From NCBI GenBank assembly GCA_003963005.1, contig RXJW01000069.1, forward strand, positions 1 to 37,793: a stretch of 37,793 bases of DNA, read 5' to 3'. Of this stretch, positions 8,158-17,022 are shown in pieces. The DNA is from Burkholderiales bacterium (GTDB lineage Bacteria; Pseudomonadota; Gammaproteobacteria; Burkholderiales; Burkholderiaceae_C). How positions within the stretch are numbered: the first letter of the stretch is position 1; each line of letters begins with the position of its first letter. The notes under the pieces were generated by a model that ran no database searches, had not been told where the DNA came from, and saw nothing but the letters and a program-made list of their open reading frames with translations. The translations under genes and the position numbers were made by a program.

Positions 8158-10407
8158 TTGCCGCGCCGCCCTGCCTTCCTTCAAGCCCTGATGCGCCGTC
8201 CCTGGTTGCTGGCCCTGCTGGGCGTGCCACTGGCCTTGGCCCTCGTGGCCGCCATCGTCGCGATCTTTCTGTGGCAGCAGCTGCCCGCGCTGGACGTGCT
8301 GACCGACTACCAGCCCCACCAACCGCTGCGCGTGATGAGCGCCGATGGCCAGTTGTTGGGCGAGTTCGGCGCCGAGCGCCGGCGCTTCGTGCCGCTGAAG
8401 GACATCCCCAAGCCCTTGCAGGACGCCCTGCTCGCCGTGGAGGATGCCGACTTCTACGCGCATGCCGGCATTGACTTCGGCGGCATCGTGCGCGCGACCT
8501 TTCGCAACCTCACGCATCGCGGGCCGCTGCATGGTGCGTCCACCATCACGCAGCAGCTCGCGCGCGACACCTACCTGACGAAAGAGCAGCGCTGGTCCCG
8601 CAAGGTGGTCGAGGCGCTGCTGGCGATCAAGATCGAGCATGCCCTGACGAAGGAGCAGATCCTCGAGATCTACATGAACCAGATCTACCTCGGCAACCGG
8701 GCCTACGGGTTCGCAGCCGCCGCGGAGCGCTACTTCGGCAAGACGCTGGACAAGCTCGGCACCGCCGAGATCGCCGTGCTCATCGGGCTGCCGAAGGACC
8801 CGAACCGCCTGAACCCGGCCGTCTACCCCGAGCGCGCCAAGCGCCGGCAGGCCGTGGTGCTGGAGCGGCTGGCCAGCGTCGGCATGATCACGGCCGAGCA
8901 GGCCAAGGCGGCGCGCGACCAGGCGCTCAACATCCAGCGACCCAAGCGCCTGGCCGGCATCGCCGACCACGCCGCCGAGCAGGTCCGCCAGGAGATGCTG
9001 ACCCGCTTCGGCGAGGCTGCCTACACGCGCGGTCTCACGGTGACGACGACGCTGCTCTATGCCGAGCAGGCTGCCGCGCAGGAGGCCTTGCGCCATGCGC
9101 TCTTCGAGCTGGAGCGGCGCCAGCCTTTCCGCGGGCCGGAAGCCGTCGTCGAGCTGCCGGAAGGCGATGGGCAGGAGGAAGCCTTGGACGCGGCCTTCGA
9201 TGCCCACCCGGACCTGGGCGAACTGCGCGCCGCCGTGCTGCTGAAGGTCGACAAGGGCGCGGCCGACCTCGTGCTGGCCGACGGCGACCGCATCGCGCTC
9301 AAGGGCGCGGCCATGCGCCCGCTGCAGAACCTCAAGCGCGGTGCGGTGGTGCGGGTGCTGGAGTCCGGCAAGCAGTGGCAGCTCAGCCAGACGCCGCAGG
9401 CCGAGGGGGCCGTCGTGACGCTGGATCCGGCCACCGGCGCCATCCGTGCGCTGGTGGGCGGCTTCGATTTCACGCGCAACCAGTTCAACTCGGCCACGCA
9501 GGCCTGGCGCCAGCCGGGCTCGGCCTTCAAACCCTTCATCTACTCGGCGCTGATCGAGCAGGGCGCGTGGGCCGGCACGCTGGTGAGCGACCAGCCCTTC
9601 GAGCAAGGCGACTGGGCGCCGCGCAACTACGACGGCCAGTACGAGGAGGCCCTGACCCTGCGACAGGCCCTGGCGAAGTCCAAGAACATGGTGACCATCC
9701 GCGTGGCGCAGGCCCTCGGCCCGCAGCGCGCGCGGGCCTGGGCGGCGCGCTTCGGCCTCGACGAGGACAAGCAGCCACTGAACCTCACGCTGGCGCTGGG
9801 CACCGGCAGCGTCACGCCGCTGCAGATGGCGCAGGCCTATGCCGCCTTCGCGAACGACGGCCAACTGCCCACGGGTTGGTTGATCCAGAAGGTGCAGGAC
9901 GCGCAGGGTGAGGTGATCTGGAAGGCCGACCCACCCCGGCTGCGCACGGCGGTCAGCGCACGCAATGCCTTCATGACCTCGCAACTGCTGGCCGCCGTGG
10001 CCCGCGAAGGCACCGCAGCACGGGCCAGCGCGATGCTCGGCCGCTGGGATCTGTACGGCAAGACGGGCACGACGAACGACGCGGTCGATGCCTGGTTCTG
10101 CGGCTTCCAGGCGACGCGCGCCGGCGCGGTGTGGATCGGCTACCCCACTCCGAAGTCGCTCGGCGAGCGCGAGAGCGGCGGCGGTCTGGCGCTCCCCGTG
10201 TGGGCAGCGACGATGGCGGTGGCCTTGAAGGGCCAGCCCAACGCACCCATCGCACCGCCGGCCGAGGGCCTGGTGCAGCAGGGCGGCGACTGGTTCTACG
10301 AGGAGTTCGCCGGGGACCTGGCGATTGCGCGCATCGGCCTGTCGCCGCCGGACCCCGGTGCGTCCGCACCCGAGGGCGGCGCGTCGGAGCCGTTCAAGGG
10401 CTACTGA
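8158..10407 (+). CDS. mrcA: Penicillin-binding protein 1A (bifunctional glycosyltransferase/transpeptidase)
   Basis: About 749 residues. An N-terminal membrane anchor (LLALLGVPLALALVAAIVAIFLW) is followed by the GT51 domain with EDADFYAHAGID near residue 95 and GASTITQQLARD, an OB-like insert before residue 420 (LRAAVLLKVDKGAADLVLADG), and the transpeptidase domain with PGSAFKPF (catalytic Ser near 454), SKN near 507 and KTGTTND near 635. It polymerises and cross-links peptidoglycan in the periplasm. Start is uncertain: TTG 8158 has an A/G-rich stretch upstream, ATG 8191 (MRRPWLLALL) starts right at the anchor, and TTG 8116 is also in frame. The gene is not beside the pil/aro genes where mrcA often lies, so it may be a paralog. 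It overlaps the VOC gene by 7 bases. Confidence 0.94.
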   Translation: MPRRPAFLQALMRRPWLLALLGVPLALALVAAIVAIFLWQQLPALDVLTDYQPHQPLRVMSADGQLLGEFGAERRRFVPLKDIPKPLQDALLAVEDADFYAHAGIDFGGIVRATFRNLTHRGPLHGASTITQQLARDTYLTKEQRWSRKVVEALLAIKIEHALTKEQILEIYMNQIYLGNRAYGFAAAAERYFGKTLDKLGTAEIAVLIGLPKDPNRLNPAVYPERAKRRQAVVLERLASVGMITAEQAKAARDQALNIQRPKRLAGIADHAAEQVRQEMLTRFGEAAYTRGLTVTTTLLYAEQAAAQEALRHALFELERRQPFRGPEAVVELPEGDGQEEALDAAFDAHPDLGELRAAVLLKVDKGAADLVLADGDRIALKGAAMRPLQNLKRGAVVRVLESGKQWQLSQTPQAEGAVVTLDPATGAIRALVGGFDFTRNQFNSATQAWRQPGSAFKPFIYSALIEQGAWAGTLVSDQPFEQGDWAPRNYDGQYEEALTLRQALAKSKNMVTIRVAQALGPQRARAWAARFGLDEDKQPLNLTLALGTGSVTPLQMAQAYAAFANDGQLPTGWLIQKVQDAQGEVIWKADPPRLRTAVSARNAFMTSQLLAAVAREGTAARASAMLGRWDLYGKTGTTNDAVDAWFCGFQATRAGAVWIGYPTPKSLGERESGGGLALPVWAATMAVALKGQPNAPIAPPAEGLVQQGGDWFYEEFAGDLAIARIGLSPPDPGASAPEGGASEPFKGY

Positions 10408-10787
10408 CCGGCCGGGGGCTCCCAGAGCTCGACCTTGTTGCCCTCCGGGTCCATCACCCAGCCGAACTTGCCGTACTCGGAGTCCTGCGGCTCGCCGACG
10501 ACCTGGCAGCCCTCGGCGCGCAGCGCCGCGATCAGGCCATGCAGGTCGGCCACGCGGTAGTTCACCATGAAGGGCGCCGCGCTGGGCGCGAAGTACTCGG
10601 TCTCGGCCTTGAAGGCCGTCCAGACCGTGGTGCCCACGCCGCCGGGGTTGTCGGGCGTCACCCAGCTGAAGGATGCGCCGCCCCAGGGCTGCACGTCCAC
10701 ACCGAGGTGGGCCCGGTACCACTCGGCCAGGGCCGCCGGGTCGCGGGCCTTGAAGAAGACACCGCCGATGCCTGTCACGCGTTTCAT
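10401..10787 (-). CDS. VOC (glyoxalase/bleomycin-resistance fold) protein
   Basis: A 128-residue single-module VOC protein: MKRVTGIGGVFFKARDPAALAEWYRAHLGVD at the start and YGKFGWVMDPEGNKVELWEPP at the end, the usual beta-alpha-beta module with a C-terminal metal-ligand Glu (VELWEP). Members are metal-dependent lyases, dioxygenases or antibiotic-binding proteins; the substrate cannot be told. The upstream AGGTTTCC-rich end is a plausible ribosome site. It converges on the PBP1A gene. Confidence 0.9.
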   Translation of the reverse strand: MKRVTGIGGVFFKARDPAALAEWYRAHLGVDVQPWGGASFSWVTPDNPGGVGTTVWTAFKAETEYFAPSAAPFMVNYRVADLHGLIAALRAEGCQVVGEPQDSEYGKFGWVMDPEGNKVELWEPPAGQ

Positions 10788-10949
10788 GGAAACCTCCGCA
10801 AGAGTCGCGGCGATTGCATCACGCGGGCCGGGGCTTGCCCAGGGTCATCCTCACCGCCATGCCCCGGACGCCCGGGAACGCCGTCAGCAGCACGGCGCGG
10901 AGCCGCCCCGGGCGGGAGCGAGCTGGCTCGGTACGGCCCCGCGCGGCGC

Positions 10950-11456
10950 TCATGCCCGCCCTGCGACCGACCAGGCCCAGCGGGCCACGCTGCGCAGCAG
11001 CCAGGATGCGGACGCGATCAGGCCGCCGATCAGTGTGGGGAGCAGGGCACCGAAGGTCCAGCTCATGCCGAGCACGAAACCCAGCAGGCATTCCGGCCGG
11101 TGCGCGGGCAGCAGCACGGCGGCGAGCAGCGTGCCGAAGAAAAGGGCCTCCGTCGCCGACTGCAGCTGGGCCTGGAAGGCCAGCGACAAGGCCGCCCCCA
11201 GCAGCAGCGGCAGCACCAGCCCGGCCAGGAACGACCGGCGCGGCCCGGCCGGCGCCGGCCAGCGCCCGGCCGCCCAGGCGGCCAGGGCGGGCAGCACCAG
11301 CAGACCCCAGGCGTTGGACAGCCCGGGCAGGTCGGCCCGCTGCAGCAGGTGGTGGGTGACGATGCCGCCGTGCAGCGCCTCCCAGCCCAGGTGCAGGGCC
11401 TCGGCCATCAGGGCGAGGGCGGCGAAACGCAGGCGCAGGTCGGTCGTGGGGGTCAT
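10950..11456 (-). CDS. Integral membrane protein, unknown function
   Basis: A 168-residue protein with about four hydrophobic segments: ALALMAEALHLGWEALHGGI, AWGLLVLPALAAWAAG, SFLAGLVLPLLLGAALSLAFQ and TEALFFGTLLAAVLLPA, then GFVLGMSWTFGALLPTLIGGLIASASWLL. No family is recognised. ATG 11456 (MTPTTDLRLRF) is chosen because the frame upstream reads as charged non-protein-like sequence. The 162 bases downstream to the VOC gene hold no gene I can support. Confidence 0.65.
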   Translation of the reverse strand: MTPTTDLRLRFAALALMAEALHLGWEALHGGIVTHHLLQRADLPGLSNAWGLLVLPALAAWAAGRWPAPAGPRRSFLAGLVLPLLLGAALSLAFQAQLQSATEALFFGTLLAAVLLPAHRPECLLGFVLGMSWTFGALLPTLIGGLIASASWLLRSVARWAWSVAGRA

Positions 11457-11655
11457 GGCGGTGCATGTCTCGTGAAGCGTGCAGCATGACAGGCCGGCGC
11501 GGTCGTCGTGGCGCCCTGCGACGAGCCGCGCAGCGGGGCGGATCAGCTGCACGGCGTCGCGACACGCTGCAGCCGGTTCACGAAAGCAACGTCAGGTAAC
11601 AGGTCGGTGCCGTTGCGCGCCTAGAGTGCAGCCACTTCTTTCGACTGCCACGTCC

Positions 11656-12357
11656 ATGCGCCGACTTCCTCTTGCTGCCCTGTCGCTGATCACCTTGCTC
11701 GCGGGTTGTGCCGCCGTGAAGGAGCCGGCGCGCGAGGGGCGTCCGGGGACCTTGGCGCGGATGGCCCAGCCCGCCTCGGTGGCCGGCGTGGCAGAGGAGA
11801 GCGTCGGCAAGCTGGCCTGGGGGCGGCAGGGCGAGTTCCTGCTCCATGGCCAGAAGGTGCGCTACGAGCGCGGCGCGGACCGCCTGGCGCTGTTCGAGGC
11901 CTTGCCGGCAGGTGTGGCCACGCCACTGCGCTTCACGTGGGCAAGCCCGGCCGGCGACAGCGCTGCGGTGTGCGAAGGCTGGACGCCGGCGGCCAGCACC
12001 GCAGCCCGTGCGGCCGCGGCCAGGCCCTGGGTGCTGAGTTGCCGCTGGGGCAGTGCGCCCGCGGCGATGCTGCAGATCGGCGAAGGCCAGGTGCGCGGTG
12101 GGCTATCCACCCGCGAGGGGGCCTACCGGCGCGGTGAGCTGACCGTCGGGCTGCGCTCGGCGCACGCCCTCGAGGGCGGTGGCCGGCCTGAGGCCACGGC
12201 GGTGGGCTACGAAATGCTCTACCAGGGCACGGTGGTGGCCAGCCTTGACCTGAGCGGCCCGCAGCCGCGGCTGCGCCGGCCGGACCCGGCCACACCGCTG
12301 GGCCGCGCCGTCACCGAGGCGGCCCTGGCCTTGGCGCTGGCGTCCGAGCCCCGCTGA
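11656..12357 (+). CDS. Lipoprotein, unknown function
   Basis: A 233-residue protein with a type II signal sequence, MRRLPLAALSLITLLAGCAA, whose lipobox is LLAGC with Cys 18. The mature part contains GRQGEFLLHGQKVRYERGADRLALFEALP, WTPAAS and CRWGSAPAAML with two further cysteines (AVCEGW and LSCRWG) that could form a disulfide. No family is recognised. The start is fixed by the signal peptide. The 199-base gap before it, shared with the reverse membrane-protein gene, shows no unambiguous promoter. Confidence 0.72.
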   Translation: MRRLPLAALSLITLLAGCAAVKEPAREGRPGTLARMAQPASVAGVAEESVGKLAWGRQGEFLLHGQKVRYERGADRLALFEALPAGVATPLRFTWASPAGDSAAVCEGWTPAASTAARAAAARPWVLSCRWGSAPAAMLQIGEGQVRGGLSTREGAYRRGELTVGLRSAHALEGGGRPEATAVGYEMLYQGTVVASLDLSGPQPRLRRPDPATPLGRAVTEAALALALASEPR

Positions 12358-12362
12358 GCGCT

Positions 12363-12893
12363 TCAGGGCTTCTCGGCCGCCGTCTTCAGTTGCGCGAGGC
12401 CGCTGTCGAAGTCCGGGCCGACCATCTTGTCCATGAACAGCCCCATCCAGCGGTAGATCGGGTTGCGGCCCATGTCGCCGTTCATCGACCACGTGACCTG
12501 GGTGCTGCCCCCCTGCGCCTGCAGGCGGAACTCGCCGGTCGAGGTGGTGCCGAAGTCCGGGAAGAAGAGTTCGTAGCCCAGCCGTGCAGGCGGCTCGGCC
12601 GCGGTGAAGGTCATGCGGCCATCGCCCTGGCTCTTGCTCTTCCAGGCCCAGACGGCGCCGGCGCCCGAGGCGGCGCCGCTGTAGTCGATGGTCATGGCGG
12701 GGTCGCGCTGGGTCCAGACGCTCCACTGCTTCCAGGCGCGCGGGTCGGCGATCAGCGGGTAGACCTTGTCGGGTGCTGCGGCGATGGTGATGGTGCGGGT
12801 GACCGCGAACTTCGGCGACAGCATCAGGCCGCCCACCACCACGAGGGCGGCCAGCAGCGCGACGAGGATCAGCAGGACCTTGACGACTTTCAT
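12363..12893 (-). CDS. SRPBCC (polyketide-cyclase/START-like) family protein, membrane-anchored
   Basis: A 176-residue protein. MKVVKVLLILVALLAALVVVGGLML is an N-terminal membrane anchor. The rest, starting RTITIAAAPDKVYPLIADPRAWKQWSVW, is the classic start of the SRPBCC hydrophobic-ligand fold, followed by GRMTFTAAEPPARLGYELFF and TQVTWSMNGDMGRNPIYRWMGLFMDKMVGPDF. The family binds lipids or other hydrophobic molecules; ligand unknown. ATG 12893 gives the anchor directly. It is divergent from the PhyH-like gene across 85 bases that hold a 17-bp palindrome. Confidence 0.85.
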   Translation of the reverse strand: MKVVKVLLILVALLAALVVVGGLMLSPKFAVTRTITIAAAPDKVYPLIADPRAWKQWSVWTQRDPAMTIDYSGAASGAGAVWAWKSKSQGDGRMTFTAAEPPARLGYELFFPDFGTTSTGEFRLQAQGGSTQVTWSMNGDMGRNPIYRWMGLFMDKMVGPDFDSGLAQLKTAAEKP

Positions 12894-12917
12894 CGGGGCT
12901 CTCCCGGAGGTGGCGGT

Positions 12918-12934
12918 GCGCTCACTGTGAGCGC
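12918..12934. promoter_or_regulatory. 17-bp perfect palindrome between divergent genes, candidate operator
   Basis: The sequence gcgctcac-t-gtgagcgc is a perfect inverted repeat with 8-base arms around one base. It sits between the starts of the SRPBCC gene (12893, reverse) and the PhyH-like gene (12979, forward), 25 bases from the first and 45 from the second. The position fits a repressor or activator site serving both genes. No regulator gene is adjacent. Confidence 0.4.
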
Positions 12935-12978
12935 TGCGCCTTCGGGACACAATCCGCACAATTCCTTCCCGTGATGCC

Positions 12979-13824
12979 ATGACCGTTGACACTGCCCGTT
13001 ACGCCGAACAAGGCTTCCTCGTCATTCCCGGCTTCAAGACGGCCGCCGAGATCGCCGCGCTGCGCGAGCGGGCGCTGCAGATCGTCGACGCCTTCGACCC
13101 GGGTGAGCAGCGCCCGGTGTTCACGACCGAAGAGCAGCAGCGCCACGTGGACGACTACTTCCTCGACAGCGGCGATCAGGTGTGCTGTTTCTTCGAGGAG
13201 GAGGCCTTCGACGCCCACGGCCGCCTGCGCGTGCCCAAGGAACTGGCCATCAACAAGATCGGTCACGCGATGCATGACCTCGACCCCGTGTTCAGCGCCT
13301 TCTCCAAGGGCGCGGCGCTGCGCGAGGTGGCGGCGGGCCTGGGTCTGGCGCGGCCGCAGGTCTGGCAGAGCATGTTCATCTTCAAGCAGCCGGGCATCGG
13401 CGGCGAGGTGCGCTGGCACCAGGACGCCAGCTTCTTCGAGAGTGACCCGATCACCGTGACCACCTTCTGGTTCGCGCTCGAAGACGCCACGCTGCAGAAC
13501 GGCTGCCTGTGGGCCGAACCGGGTGGTCATCGCGGCGCGCGCGGTGTGCTGCGCGAGCGCTTCGTGCGTGAGGGCCGCAAGGCCTGGATGGAGCAGGTCG
13601 ACGCCACACCCTGGCCGGCCGCCGATTCGCGCGAGGCGGTGCCGCTGGAGGTGGAGGCCGGCTCGCTGGTGGTCTTCCACGGCCTGCTGCCGCACTACTC
13701 GGCAGCGAATCGCTCGGAGAAGTCGCGTCACGCCTACACGCTGCACGTGACCGACGCGGGCAGCCACTACTCGCCGCGCAACTGGCTGCAACGCGGCGCG
13801 AGCCTGCCCGTGCAAGGGTTCTGA
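12979..13824 (+). CDS. Phytanoyl-CoA dioxygenase (PhyH) family protein
   Basis: A 281-residue Fe(II)/2-oxoglutarate oxygenase. The jelly-roll core shows the iron ligands WHQDASFF (His and Asp near residues 153-155) and the distal His in VVFHGLLPHYSAANRSEKSRHAYTLHV, whose Arg would hold 2-oxoglutarate. The arrangement QSMFIFKQPGIGGEVRWHQD and NGCLWAEPGGHRGARG is like human PHYHD1 and bacterial PhyH proteins. The substrate may be an acyl-CoA or another hydrophobic molecule; an acyl link would match the neighbourhood but is unproven. Start ATG follows a weak ribosome site. Confidence 0.88.
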   Translation: MTVDTARYAEQGFLVIPGFKTAAEIAALRERALQIVDAFDPGEQRPVFTTEEQQRHVDDYFLDSGDQVCCFFEEEAFDAHGRLRVPKELAINKIGHAMHDLDPVFSAFSKGAALREVAAGLGLARPQVWQSMFIFKQPGIGGEVRWHQDASFFESDPITVTTFWFALEDATLQNGCLWAEPGGHRGARGVLRERFVREGRKAWMEQVDATPWPAADSREAVPLEVEAGSLVVFHGLLPHYSAANRSEKSRHAYTLHVTDAGSHYSPRNWLQRGASLPVQGF

Positions 13825-13965
13825 GCCTTCACACGGCTCACATCTGCTCACCGCCGGGTCGCCTTGTCCTACACGATGAGGTGACCCGCACCGGCACGGG
13901 CGGGGCGGCGGCGTCCCAAGAATGGATTCATCCCCAACCGGTCGATCACGACCCAGGAGGCTCTG

Positions 13966-15030
13966 ATGAAGTTCCCGAAATCCATGCACGCCGAGGGCTG
14001 GGACCGGCACGTTGACGGTGGTGCCGCCGCCGTCAAGACGAACACCCCGGCATTCAACCTGAAGCGCGGCTTCAAGGCCGGCGCCAAGCCGGTGTCGCTG
14101 CACACGCCCCTGCATCTGGACGCGCACCCCGCGGCGGCACCGGCCGTGCGGTCGGCCGTTGCCCAGGCCGGGACGGCACCCGTGCGCGCCGGCAGCCTGG
14201 GCTGGGTGGTGGGCGCCGGTCTGGGCGCCCTGCTGATTGGCGGTGCGGTCGTGATGTCGCGCAGCCTGTCGACGTCGGCCTTGCGCTCGCCGGGCGCCCC
14301 GCTGGTCGTCGGTCAGGTGACGCCGTCTGCCGAGGAGGCCCAGTTGCAGCGCGCCCCGCCGGGCGCCGGGCCGGCGACGGAGGGCGGTCCTGCCGACACG
14401 GCCGCAGCGCCCGCCGCGGCCGCCGCAGAGGTCGCCCCGGTGACCAAGACGGACGCCCCGGCCCGCACGGCGGCGGTCGAGGCGCCCGCCGTGAAGCCAG
14501 CCTTGGCGGACGCGCGCCCGGCACCGGCGCCGAGCCCGCCGCCGGTCTGGGCCGCAAAGCCCGCGGACGCGCTCGTGCCCGTCGCCCCCGCTCCGGCGCC
14601 GGTCGCCCGCGCGCTGCCCCCGCAGCCGGAAGTGCTGGCCCAGGCGACACCGTCGGCCCTGCCTGCCGCGCCGGCCTCGAACGCCTCCGACGGGGCCTCG
14701 CCGGCCAGCGCCGTGCCGGCTGCGCCCGCCGTTGTCGCGCAGCAGGCACCGGCTTCCTCACCGGCGGCCACGCCCGACCCGCTGGACGCGACCATCACCG
14801 TGCAGGTGCGCCAGGCACTGGCCGCTGACGCCGCGCTCGCGGCAGTGCCGATCGCCGTCAGTACCGACCACGGCGTCGTGAAGCTCGAAGGCCAGGCGCC
14901 CGACGCCGAAGCCCGTCAGCGAGCGACGGTGGTCGCGTCCAACACCACCGGCGTCAAGGCGGTGGACAACCGGCTGACCTTGCCGCCGGTCGCCGCGGCG
15001 GAGCGCGGGTCGATCACCCAGGGCGGCTGA
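13966..15030 (+). CDS. BON-domain protein with membrane anchor and Ala/Pro-rich stalk
   Basis: A 354-residue protein. Residues 1-70 are cytoplasmic-looking and basic; a membrane segment (GSLGWVVGAGLGALLIGGAVVM) lies near 77-98; residues about 110-270 are a low-complexity Ala/Pro linker; and a BON domain follows (DATITVQVRQALAADAALAAVPIAVSTDHGVVKLEGQAPDAEARQRATVVASNTTGVKAVDNRL). BON domains (OsmY, Kbp) bind membranes or peptidoglycan. The linker would let the domain reach across the periplasm. AGGAGG at 13955-13960, five bases before ATG, is the strongest ribosome site in the window, so high expression is likely. A hairpin terminator follows. Confidence 0.85.
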   Translation: MKFPKSMHAEGWDRHVDGGAAAVKTNTPAFNLKRGFKAGAKPVSLHTPLHLDAHPAAAPAVRSAVAQAGTAPVRAGSLGWVVGAGLGALLIGGAVVMSRSLSTSALRSPGAPLVVGQVTPSAEEAQLQRAPPGAGPATEGGPADTAAAPAAAAAEVAPVTKTDAPARTAAVEAPAVKPALADARPAPAPSPPPVWAAKPADALVPVAPAPAPVARALPPQPEVLAQATPSALPAAPASNASDGASPASAVPAAPAVVAQQAPASSPAATPDPLDATITVQVRQALAADAALAAVPIAVSTDHGVVKLEGQAPDAEARQRATVVASNTTGVKAVDNRLTLPPVAAAERGSITQGG

Positions 15031-15049
15031 GCTTCGTTCGCCGCAACGC

Positions 15050-15073
15050 AAAGGCGCCCCGCGGGGCGCCTTT
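15050..15073. terminator. Rho-independent-type hairpin after the BON-domain gene
   Basis: Perfect 11-base arms, aaaggcgcccc (15050-15060) and ggggcgccttt (15063-15073), enclose a 2-base centre. The hairpin begins 20 bases after the BON-gene stop and ends in TTTGTTGGT. On the other strand it also ends in a run of T, so it can serve the convergent gene at 15099 as well. Confidence 0.8.
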
Positions 15074-15098
15074 GTTGGTGTGAGGAGGAGAGGCCGCT

Positions 15099-15527
15099 TC
15101 AGTGGCAGTGTTGCGTGCGGGCCGGCGCCAGTTCGGCGTCGATCAGCGCGTCTTGTGCCACCTCGCGGGCCGCTTCGAGCTGCAGGCAGAGTTCGGTGAT
15201 GCCGTCATCGCGGCTGCCGATGACGTCGGGCAGCGGGGCGGTGGCGATGTCGGTGGGCAGGTCGGCCATCGCGCCGATCAGTTGGAACAGCAGTTCGAGG
15301 CTGGCTTCGCCGTCCTGCGGGAGGTCCCGCGCTGCGCCGAGGCTGCGGGCGAGGTACCAGCAGGCATCGGCGGCGTTGTCGCAGGCCTGGGCCTTCAGTT
15401 CGAGCGCCCGGTTGCGGGCGTCGGCGTCGGCCTGCTCCCGCTGGCCCTGGATGATCTCGAAAGCACTGCCGTCCGCCGGAATGGCGTCGTTGAGCATGAG
15501 CGCGGCAAAGTCGAGTTCGTGGGCCAT
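15099..15527 (-). CDS. Hypothetical acidic, helical protein
   Basis: A 142-residue protein starting MAHELDFAALMLNDAIPADGSAFEIIQGQREQADADARN. It is Ala/Asp/Glu/Leu-rich, predicted mostly helical, with two cysteines (QACDNAADACWYLARSL) and a C-terminal HCH. No signal peptide or membrane segment is seen and no family is recognised. ATG 15527 is preferred over a GTG/ATG further upstream because the residues before it are not protein-like. The 115 bases to glmU hold nothing I can name. Confidence 0.6.
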   Translation of the reverse strand: MAHELDFAALMLNDAIPADGSAFEIIQGQREQADADARNRALELKAQACDNAADACWYLARSLGAARDLPQDGEASLELLFQLIGAMADLPTDIATAPLPDVIGSRDDGITELCLQLEAAREVAQDALIDAELAPARTQHCH

Positions 15528-15642
15528 GGGTACAGCGGCGTGGTGTCGATGCAATGCTAACGGCGGCGCAGGTCCGGCGAGGTCCCCCCGAACCGGGCCC
15601 CTCAGCCCGATCGCGGGAAGTAAGTCACGAAGGCCCGGCTAT

Positions 15643-17022
15643 TCAGCGCTTCTTGGCGGGTCGCGTCCAGCCGGTCAGGGCGACCTGCTTGCCGCGCGCC
15701 ACGGCGAGGTCGCCGGGGTTGACGTCCTTCGTGATCGTGGAGCCGCCACCGATGGTGGCGCCGTGCCCGAGCGTGACCGGGGCGACCAGCACGCAGTTGG
15801 AGCCCACATGCACGTCGTCGCCGATGGTCGTGCGGTGCTTGTTCGCGCCGTCGTAGTTGGCCGTGATGGAGCCGGCGCCGTAGTTCACCCGCTCGCCCAC
15901 GGTGGCGTCGCCCAGGTAGGCCAGGTGGTTGGCCTTGGCACCCTTGGCGAGCGTGGAATTCTTGACCTCGACGAAGTTGCCGATGTGGACCTCGGCGCCG
16001 AGTTGTGCACCGGGGCGCAGGCGGGCGAAGGGGCCGATCAGGGCGCCCTCGCCGACGCTGGCGCCCGCCGCCTCGCCGTCGATGTGCGTGAACTCGTGGA
16101 TGCGGGCGCCAGCCGCGATCTTCGCGTTGCGGATCACGCAGTTCGCGCCGATGCGCACGCCGTCACCCAACGTCACCTCGCCTTCGAACACGCAGTTGAC
16201 GTCGATCTCGACGTCCTGCCCGTGCACCAGCGTGCCGCGCAGGTCGAAGCGGGCCGGGTCGGCCAGGCGCACGCCGGCGCGCATCAGCGTTTCGGCCTGC
16301 TGGGCCTGGAAGGCGCGTTCCAGTTGGGCGAGTTGCACCGGGTCGTTCACGCCCAGCACTTCGATCTCGCTGCCGGCTTTGATGCCGAGCACCGGCAGGC
16401 CTTCGGCAACCGCCATTGCGACGATGTCGGTCAGGTAGTACTCGCCCTGGGCGTTGTGGTTGGTGAGCTGGCCGACCCAGCGCTTGAGGGCACCGGTGGG
16501 GGCGGCCATCATGCCGCTGTAGCCCTCGTGGATGAGGCGCTGCTCGGGCGTCGCGTCCTTGTGCTCGACGATGGCGAGCACACCGCCGTCGTCGGGGTTG
16601 CGGATGATGCGGCCGTACCCGGTGGGGTCGGCCAGGTCGACCGTCAACAGCACGAGCGCGTGGCCGGCGCAGGCGTCGATCAGCGCCTTGGCGGTGGCGG
16701 TCTCGATGAGGGGCACGTCACCGTTGAGGATGAGGGTCGTGCCCTCGCCCTGCAGCACCGGCACGACCTGCTGAATGGCATGACCGGTGCCGAGTTGCGG
16801 CATCTGGCGCACGAAGCCGATGCCATCGGCCTGCACGGCCGCTTCGACCTGCTCGGCCCCGTGGCCCGTGATGACGATGCGCGCTGCAGCAGCCAGCGGC
16901 TCGCAGCGCTTGAGCACATGGGCCAGCAGCGAACGGCCGGCCAGCTTGTGCAGCACCTTGGGGGTGGCGGACTTCATGCGGGTGCCTTTGCCCGCCGCCA
17001 TGATCACGATATTGAGCGCCAT
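15643..17022 (-). CDS. glmU: Bifunctional GlmU (UDP-GlcNAc pyrophosphorylase/GlcN-1-P acetyltransferase)
   Basis: A 459-residue protein, the usual GlmU length. The N-terminal uridyltransferase domain has the signature MAAGKGTRMKSATPKVLHKLAG and the QLGTGHA, LILNGDVPLIE and TGYGRI blocks. The C-terminal left-handed beta-helix (from about residue 250) has hexapeptide repeats such as VTLGDGVRIGANCVIRNAKI and the acetyltransferase site NHLAYLGDATVGERVNYGAGSITANYDG. It makes UDP-N-acetylglucosamine in the cytoplasm for peptidoglycan and LPS. An AAGG-AGG stretch upstream of ATG supports the start. It is essential in most bacteria. Confidence 0.98.
   Translation of the reverse strand: MALNIVIMAAGKGTRMKSATPKVLHKLAGRSLLAHVLKRCEPLAAAARIVITGHGAEQVEAAVQADGIGFVRQMPQLGTGHAIQQVVPVLQGEGTTLILNGDVPLIETATAKALIDACAGHALVLLTVDLADPTGYGRIIRNPDDGGVLAIVEHKDATPEQRLIHEGYSGMMAAPTGALKRWVGQLTNHNAQGEYYLTDIVAMAVAEGLPVLGIKAGSEIEVLGVNDPVQLAQLERAFQAQQAETLMRAGVRLADPARFDLRGTLVHGQDVEIDVNCVFEGEVTLGDGVRIGANCVIRNAKIAAGARIHEFTHIDGEAAGASVGEGALIGPFARLRPGAQLGAEVHIGNFVEVKNSTLAKGAKANHLAYLGDATVGERVNYGAGSITANYDGANKHRTTIGDDVHVGSNCVLVAPVTLGHGATIGGGSTITKDVNPGDLAVARGKQVALTGWTRPAKKR

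Noticed and set aside
6973..10722. A 1249-codon open frame on the reverse strand
   Set aside because: It lies antisense to the end of the RAYT gene, the amidohydrolase-like gene and PBP1A, all with clear motifs. Its product is Arg/Gly/His/Gln-rich low-complexity text, typical of antisense frames at high GC.
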